Of a stretch of 64,000 bases of DNA, positions 57,726-64,000 are shown in pieces. Position 1 is the stretch's first letter. The number at the start of each line of letters is the position of its first letter. This DNA is from Sabellastarte sp. h YS-2021 (taxonomy: Eukaryota > Annelida > Polychaeta > Sabellida > Sabellidae): the NCBI GenBank assembly GCA_964017235.1, contig OZ024928.1:4092001-4156000 (forward strand), read 5' to 3'. The notes below the pieces were generated by a model. It was not told the DNA's origin. It did not search any database and saw only the letters and a program-made list of their open reading frames with translations. The position numbers were made by a program, and so were the translations under genes.

Positions 57726-59412
57726 CCCAGCAGTCAATAGGATGTCAAAAAAAAATCAAAAAGACGCTGGGTATGACATCCAAAACTCATGCTTATTTGA
57801 AATTCGAAATGACATCATATGTTAAATGTCAAATAGCTCTTTAGTAGCCTAGTCTATTTGACATCTCCAAAAGCCATAAAAATGACATCTAGTAGCTGAT
57901 TATAAATTTGATATCAGCACAAGACATCAATATGATGACCCAATTTGGACTAACTTCATGTCTATGTGACATCAGAAACTGACATCAATTTGATGTACTG
58001 ATTTAAAAATCTGATTAACATCAAGTGCTTAAACCAATTTTCAGTAATACATATTCAGTTAAAAATATTTTTGTTTTCAAAGTTTATACTGTGTTACATT
58101 GTTTAAACTCCCAATATACAACTGCCATATATGCACACTTACCTGACACAGCTTTTAGTCATTTCCATGTACCATACAGATAATTCCATGGGAGAAAATA
58201 ATGAATGTCATCTGAGAACAAGTTATTATTATTATTATTATTATGTATTTATACTCAGCGCAATATCTCCATATACTACAGGACTCAAAGCGCTATTTAA
58301 CCAATCCGACTGTACAGATACAGCCCCAACTCACAAGTAACTCACATTCCCCTAACTGGAAGATAGAAGCTCAAGGATGACCATTTATCAACGTCCTTGA
58401 GGTTCTTTAACCTGCCACTGGGGATAGGACCCAATGACAGAGGACCGCCATTTTAAGTGGTCATCCGAGCCACTATGTATCTGCCTGTACCTGGGATTGA
58501 ACCCACGTCCTCTGAGTTCCTAGACAAGTGTGTTACCCGCTAGGTGGAAAATTTATACCATTTGTAAAGATACAAATTACGGATACAAACGTTTGAATAT
58601 TAGAAGCACTTTTTTCTAAACTTTTTTCTTTATTTGTTCAATCTTTGGCTTGGTTGCAAACACTAAAGAATACAATTGTTTACAAATCAACATATTTCTT
58701 GAAGGTTCTTACTGTCATACAGCATTTTAGTTACAGTTTTAAACATAATTGTTTTGTCTATACCAAAAATTAATTATTTCTGTCAAAGCAACATCACACA
58801 GACTAGATCCCAAGTTGGTTAGCAGGTTCAGCATCTAATCACAGGTTGTCACCTTTGTCTGGGTTTGCCCCTACTCATGGTAAAAAGCTGAGGGCCTGTC
58901 CTAATATGACCCTGGCATGATTTAGACATCCATACGATGTATTGGTAATATTCATTAAAAATGAAATCATAATTTTATAGAATACCAATGTCAATCTGAT
59001 CTCAAATGATATGATGATACTCCACTTTAAATGTCTTAACAAAGTGACATCATATTAATATCAGTAAGATGTCAGAAACAATGCCCGAGTATAATATCAT
59101 GTCACATCATATTATTCAAACATCATATTTTCATCATTTAACATGACTACACAGAGTCATGTTGGGATGGCGTCAATTTTATGTCATTGAATAGGATAAT
59201 ACGATCATGTTAGGTCTGGTAATCATTTTGACATCTAGTTGATATTGTAGGTATGTTATTGACATAAACTCATGTCATGTCACATAAACTGGATGTCAGA
59301 TTTGTGTCAGATGACATGACCACCTTAAATCATGTCCGAGTGATAGTAGCTTGATGTCATATACTAACATGACCAAAACATGATGTCAAGAATTGGACCT
59401 GTGCCTGCTGGG
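57726..59412. mobile_element. Non-autonomous TIR element, CCCAGCAG type, filled with GATGTCA motifs
   Basis: The left end is CCCAGCAGTC at 57726 and the right end GTGCCTGCTGGG at 59412, an exact 8-bp inverted core. The ends resemble the element at 30286-32204, so they may use the same transposase. The interior has very many TGACATC/GATGTCA motifs in both orientations and no gene. It sits between GATATAGCCTG and TGGACAAGATTTTATAGG of the minisatellite; TG may be the target duplication. Confidence 0.65.
58222..58545 (-). repeat. SINE2, minus strand, 5' end slightly truncated
   Basis: The complement matches 20139-20457 along nearly its whole length: (ATT)n, then TATACTCAGCGCAATATC, GGATTGAACCCACGTCCTC (B box complement) and GTGTTACCCGCTAGG, stopping a few bases before the head's start. 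It lies inside the TIR element at 57726-59412, so it is the younger insertion. Confidence 0.85.
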
Positions 59413-59880
59413 TGGACAAGATTTTATAGGTCAAGGTCACTATGGCAAGGCCAAAGTCAAATCACGGTCAGACTATGACATTGCACACCTACACCCCTAA
59501 CGAATGTCCCTACCAAGTATCATCTCCTAGACCTTATGGTTTATGAGATATAGCCAGGACCAGAATTTTATAGGCCAAGGTCACTACGGCAAGGTCAAAG
59601 GTCAAATCAAGGTCACACCATGACATTGCACACCTGTACTCCCTAACCAATGTCACTACCAAGTATCAACTTCCTACATCTTTCCATCTACGGTTTCCAA
59701 GATATAGCCCAGACAAGATTTTCAAACTCAAGGTCACTACGGCAAGGTCAAAGGTAAGATTAAGTTCAGACCATGACATTACACACCGACACCTCCGAAC
59801 CAATGTACCTACCAAGTATAAATTTCCTTCACCTAATGGTTTCTGAGATACAGCTCGGACAAACTTTCCCCCCCGCCCTG

Positions 59881-60168
59881 TGGGGTAAAAACTTATTTAT
59901 ATTTCTTCTGTGCATTTCATATATAAGCCGAGAAGTGAAACACTGATATGATGACCCAACTGAACTTTGAAGCAGGAGTCGAAAATCAAACTCGAAACAT
60001 GCAAAAGTCCCGCAGAACATGATTTCCTATAGGTTGTCTCAAATTTTGAGGCTCTAGAACCAATAATAAGGGAGATAGCAGGCCCTTTTAGTGTGAGAAT
60101 CCCACTTGACCTTGAAGCTGGAGTCAAAGATCAAATTCCACACTTGCAAAAGGTTCATGGGTTATAAT
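59881..60168. other. Dispersed-repeat relic
   Basis: The phrase CCAATAATAAGGGAGATA (about 60058-60075) is the complement of one in the array at 26383, so this stretch probably holds an inverted, diverged piece of that repeat. No gene. Confidence 0.4.
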
Positions 60169-60446
60169 TTGCAAATTGAATAAGCAATTTTAATAGTTAA
60201 TACCGTAATGGACAATTCCGACCGGTCCCACCCAAGCCCAGAAAAAGACATCCTGTATACACTACTGGCAGGACCGGTCACACAGTGTGCATTTGCTAGC
60301 TGGTGCATCGTACTTCCTTCCTGTCTAGACATCCTTTTTGTGTCTAGTCCTATTAAGACCCCTAGTAAGCTGATAGCAGGGCCGGATGGGTGGGCCTTGC
60401 CTGTCCATTGGAAAGGGTACTAAGTTATAAAAATTTAATTTACTTA

Positions 60447-61588
60447 TTAAATTTGCAATTTTATTGCCTTAATACATTCTATCCAATGGACAATTGCTGA
60501 ATAACTACCGCTTGGTAGACTTACCTGCTGAACAGCCACCACTGGCCCCAAATGAATAAGCTCTGTATCAACCCAAGAAACATCCTTCAAATAGAACTGT
60601 ATGAAGGCGTTATGTGATTTCCAGTGGCAGGCTGATAAAAGTTCCTCTAAGGAGACCCCCGACTGGAAGGCCTTAGAGGCAGCAAAGGCCTTGACATCAT
60701 GGGCTTTAACCTGATGCATTGTGAGGGCCTTCTGATCAGAAAACTCATGGTGGCAGGTGAGATGTGAGGTCTTGTCCGAGTAATAGCACAGGGCTCTGAC
60801 TGGACATAGGCACCTGTCCCTTGAGTGACTTATCCAGAGTGGGTGCCAGGGCTGGTATAACCACTGGGTCCACACTATCTCGGCCCTCCTTAGCCAGCTG
60901 GTTCTTGGATAGAAAGCTGGGTGAGGGGTACAAAGACACCTTAGACCAGTCTGACTGGTGTCTGATGTTCTTATGTAACCAAGCATGGATCCTGCATTTA
61001 TCAGAACCCAGGGCCAGCTAAAAAGGTCAAGTTTTTTAGTGAGGCCTCTTTTAAGGGTTCAATGGGAGCCTTTATCAGCTGGTGTAGAACCAGGGAGAGG
61101 TTCCAGGAGGGGATGCCCCTCCTCCCCTCAGGTCTGTATGTATGGAAACTATCCAGGAGATGGGTGAGATTCTCACCTTTGCTGACATTAATGGGGGAGT
61201 TGCCCAACTTGTCGCATGGCTGATCTGTAGCCATCAATGGTACCTGGCTGCAACTTTCTGTCCTGAAACAAGTACAGGATGAAGTCAGCTATGGCTTTTA
61301 GAGGTGGTGCCCTGAAGTCCACCCGATTACACAGGCACCATTTGTAAAAATGGTCCACTTTGCCTCATAGACGGATCTGGTTGATCCTCTTTGAGAAGCC
61401 TCAATTTGTGCTGCCACTGCCTCAGAGAAGCCCTGCTCCTTGATTGTTGTGGCTCTAGGAGCCAGGCATAAAGGTTCAGGTGTGACAGGTTCCTGTGCAG
61501 TGTCTGGTTGAATGGCTGAGTTACCAGATTGGGCAGGCACAGTGGGATCTGACTGGACATGGCCACTAGTTGGGCCAACCCGGTGCAA
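60447..61588 (-). pseudogene. DIRS tyrosine recombinase, inactivated
   Basis: Minus strand. The N-terminal part at 61588-61298 reads QGFSEAVAAQIEASQRGSTRSVYEAKW; the middle at 61237-61001 reads LLDSFHTYRPEGRRGIPSWNLSLVLHQL. The C-terminal frame at 60986-60447 has CPVRALCYYSD, KAHDVKAFAASKAF, ACHWKSHNAF and FYLKDVSW. The usual HxxR is HDVK here, so a catalytic Arg is Lys, while the Tyr remains. Frames change between the pieces. Confidence 0.85.
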
Positions 61589-63164
61589 TCAGAATTATTC
61601 TGTTGCATGGGTAGTCCTGCAACTTCTCCACCACTTTGCACAAGATGGCTGCTGGTGGGAAGGCATATGGGTCCAGATCCTCCCAGGACAGGCTGACTGC
61701 ATCCACTGCCAATGCCTGGGGGTCTGGAACCGGTGAAACAAACTGTGGAAGTTTGTTGTTGAACCTGGTGGCAAACAAGTCCACTTGAGGCTGGTGCCAC
61801 TGGAAACATATGGCTTGGAAGACCTCTGGGTGAAGGAACCATTCTATTTGAATGGTTTGGTCTAGTCTGGATAGCTTGTCTGCTACCACATTCAACCGGC
61901 CTGGGATGTGTTGAGTTTTGAGAGTTATCTATCTCCTGGTACACCAGGTCAGGATTCTCCACAGAAGGGCACACAGAGGTCCCAATTCCATCCCCCATCT
62001 TTGTTGATATAGGCAACCACTGTTGTGTTGTTTGTGGCCACCAAGACTATGTTGTTTGAACAGAGGTCTTTGAACTCTTTTAGGGCCAGAAAGACTGCCT
62101 TTAGTTCCAAATGGTTTATATGCAACTTGCTTTCTGGAAGGGACCAGGTTCCCCTTGCAGTGCGTTTGTTTAAGTGAGCACCCCACCCTTCTTTTGATGT
62201 GTCTGTAAATATCTGCAGAGCATGTTTTAGTGGGTGTAATGGTTGACCTTGTAGCACATTGCTTTCCTCCAGCCACCATTTTAAGTGAGGGTCTAGCGAC
62301 CTTGGGACTGGTATCATCTTTTGTAGTGATTCTGGGACCCTGTAGTTGTTCTTCAAGTGCCACTGTATGGGTCTCATATCAAGTCGACTTGCTTTTCTGT
62401 AGCTGTGAGTATGGCCTATGAGTAGGGACATAAACTGCTGGACCGGGCACACCGGACAAAATTGTCTGAATTGTGACTATCAAGGCCTGCCAACACTCTG
62501 GTATGGGTCTGACATTGCCCTCTTTAACTGGTAACCTACGAAGTTGAAAACCTGTTTTGATCCAGTTCTGACATCTCCTTGTTCACCAGCCAACCTAGTT
62601 CTCGACACAGAGCTACCAAAGTCTGTGTATGCTGTAGACAAGTTTGGTGGGATGTGGCTCTCACCAACCAGTCGTCTAGGTACTGGTGGATTCTTATACC
62701 ACTATGTAAGGCCATCAGTTTGACTTCTTTGGCCACCACTGTGAACTGGATGGGTGCAGTGGACAGGCCAAAGGGTAGGGCTTTGAACTGGTAGGACCGA
62801 CCCTGGACATGAAAATGCATGTACTTCCTGGACTGACTGTGAATTGGTATGCGAAAGTATGCATCCTTGAATTCTATGGAGGTAACCCACTCCCCTGCCT
62901 GTAGGGAGGTTTTTATTGTCTCTGGGATATCCATTTTGAACGACTCTGTGTTTAGAAAGTGTTTAATGTGCTCAAGTCCAAGATAGGTCTCCAATGGTTG
63001 TTTTGTTTGGGTACCAAAAATAGCCTGTTGTAAAACCCTAGTGATTTCTGAGTTGCTACCGGCTCTACTGCATTTTTATTCATTAGCTGGTACAGTGCCT
63101 CAGAAAGGTGGAAGTTTTTGTGGGGGTTGACATACTTGCTTATGACAGTTGGTGACCTGGTCAA
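61566..63164 (-). pseudogene. DIRS RT / RNase H, inactivated
   Basis: Minus strand. RT blocks are KSLGFYNRLFLVPK, WRPILDLSTLNTF, SIEFKDAYFRIPIHSQSRKY, LPFGLSTAPIQF and YLDDWLVRA (catalytic Asp pair present), with a frame change near 62960. RNase H at 62452-61949 keeps FTDTSKEGWGAHL and LELKAV but reads ATNNTTV where ATDNTT is usual, so one acidic residue is lost. 61895-61566 has VDLFATRFNNKLPQFVSPVPD and IILIAPGW, the DIRS C-terminal region. Confidence 0.85.
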
Positions 63165-63499
63165 GTTGGGTCTGAACCGGAAGGGGGGTGTAGCCCTCTC
63201 TGAGTACTGTTACTACCTTGGGACTTGCCCCAAGGGCTTCCTATTTTCCCAAAACTGGTGCAGTCTGGCCCCTACAGGTAGATCTATGGCAACCATTCGG
63301 ACATTTGTAACAAGATTTACAGAGCTGAAGTGACCTACACAGGAAACATCTTTTACATATTTTATTTCTATGTAATTGTGACAACAGTTGCGACTTACAC
63401 CTTTCTTTTGTGGCCACTGGTAACAGAATGAGAATTTGCAACACAAGAGCTTAGCTTACAAGTAAATTTACAGTCCCGCTCTTGCTGGTCAAGTCTCTG

Positions 63500-63960
63500 T
63501 TTTTGGCCATCACTGGTGAAGGGTTCAAGCCTATTTTACAGGACACACAGGCACAGTCCTTCAGTCCGGTAACACATTTTACACAATACACAGTAATTGT
63601 CATTTACACAGTAATTGTCATTTACGCTTTAGAACCCTTGGCCGGTTTCTGTGAGAAGGTTTAAGGCTTGCCACAACCTTTCTTTCCATGTTGGTGTTCG
63701 TGTATTTGCTTCCAAGCTGGGATAGAAGACTTCTGGTCCGGTTGATGAGAAGACTTGTCATCGGAAGCATATGGGTGGAAATGACCAGATTTCCTGTGTG
63801 ACTGGCTAGAAGAGCGCCTCTCCTCACTTCTTCCTCAGCTTTAATGGTCCAGGCAAAGTGACTGCAATTGGATGGGAGCAGTACATAGTGCAGTGAGAGT
63901 ATCTTGTTTAACACCAGTATGCAAGTATTCCAGGTAGCTGTCTCTATGCGCAAAGGTAAA
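63500..63960 (-). pseudogene. DIRS gag C-terminal fragment
   Basis: On the minus strand, pieces in shifting frames read a Ser/His/Lys-rich tail (HRKSGHFHPYASDDKSSHQPDQ and KKGCGKP), in the position of the basic tail of the first element's gag. The zinc-binding head would be beyond base 64000. Identification is by position and composition only. Confidence 0.45.
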
Positions 63961-64000
63961 GTTTGCCATGAAAACCCCTAAAGGCAAGTACTGCATACCC

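Larger units (their letters stand above)
57340..59880. repeat. Minisatellite of ~117-156-bp units, interrupted by a TIR element
   Basis: Units contain GGTCACTACGGCAAGGTCAA, TGACATTGCACACCT, AATGTCCCTACCAAGTATCA and GTTTCTGAGATATAGCC. The phrase CCTACCAAG-like recurs near 57413, 57558 and 57675, then near 59507, 59650 and 59806 beyond the insertion. The tract is interrupted at 57726-59412. Short open frames in it arise from the repeat and are not genes. Confidence 0.75.
60169..64000 (-). mobile_element. Second DIRS-like retrotransposon, decayed, runs off the window
   Basis: Minus-strand order is gag tail (63950-63500), RT (63164-62536), RNase H (62452-61900), methyltransferase-like region (61900-61566), tyrosine recombinase (61588-60447), then inverted A/T-rich repeats. 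A near-inverted pair, TTGCAAATTGAATAAGCAATTTTAA at about 60171-60195 and its complement-like form at about 60428-60462, plus GTCCATTGG (60402) with CCAATGGAC (60482), look like terminal/internal complementary repeats. Multiple frame changes. It is clearly a different family from the element at 1-6066. Confidence 0.85.

Overview
The window is eukaryotic, AT-rich and repeat-dense. Split genes with GT/AG borders, tRNA-headed SINEs, several LINE clades, DIRS elements and a Gmr1-type Gypsy element point to a metazoan, most likely a marine invertebrate. A mollusc or other lophotrochozoan fits best, but that is inferred from the mobile elements, not from a marker gene. Only one conventional host gene is convincing: a single-exon phosphopantothenoylcysteine decarboxylase (PPCDC) at 49963-50589.

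Layout. 1-6066: an apparently intact DIRS retrotransposon (gag, RT/RNase H, tyrosine recombinase, complementary terminal/internal repeats) inserted into the protease region of a decayed Gmr1-like Gypsy element (6067-10018, integrase upstream of RT, 3' LTR preserved). 10347-27526 and 39468-47945: two direct copies of one segmental duplication. Because each copy serves as the empty site of the other, insertions can be bounded to the base: two CR1/L2-like LINEs (13420-17430 and 43342-44797), a Tx1/L1-like LINE (20951-26035, 13-bp target duplication), a SINE1 (19437-19670) and a SINE2 (20139-20457). The first LINE carries a nested 439-bp LTR-type miniature element (15350-15788) whose repeats contain a tRNA-like sequence.

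29386-38872, between the two copies: a RecQ-like SF2 helicase (+) and a DUF6589-type protein (-) converge on each other. Both are spliced and both are broken. The pair resembles a helicase-carrying DNA transposon (AcademH-like; inference). The helicase has a 1.9-kb TIR element in an intron and a SINE1 in an exon.

47946-60170: an alternating 21-22-bp satellite, PPCDC, a Tx1/L1-like relic, MITE-like elements and a minisatellite split by a TIR element. 60170-64000: a second, decayed DIRS-like element on the minus strand that runs off the window.

Most of the sequence is therefore a nested record of transposition laid over a duplication. The relative order of many events can be read from shared versus copy-specific insertions.
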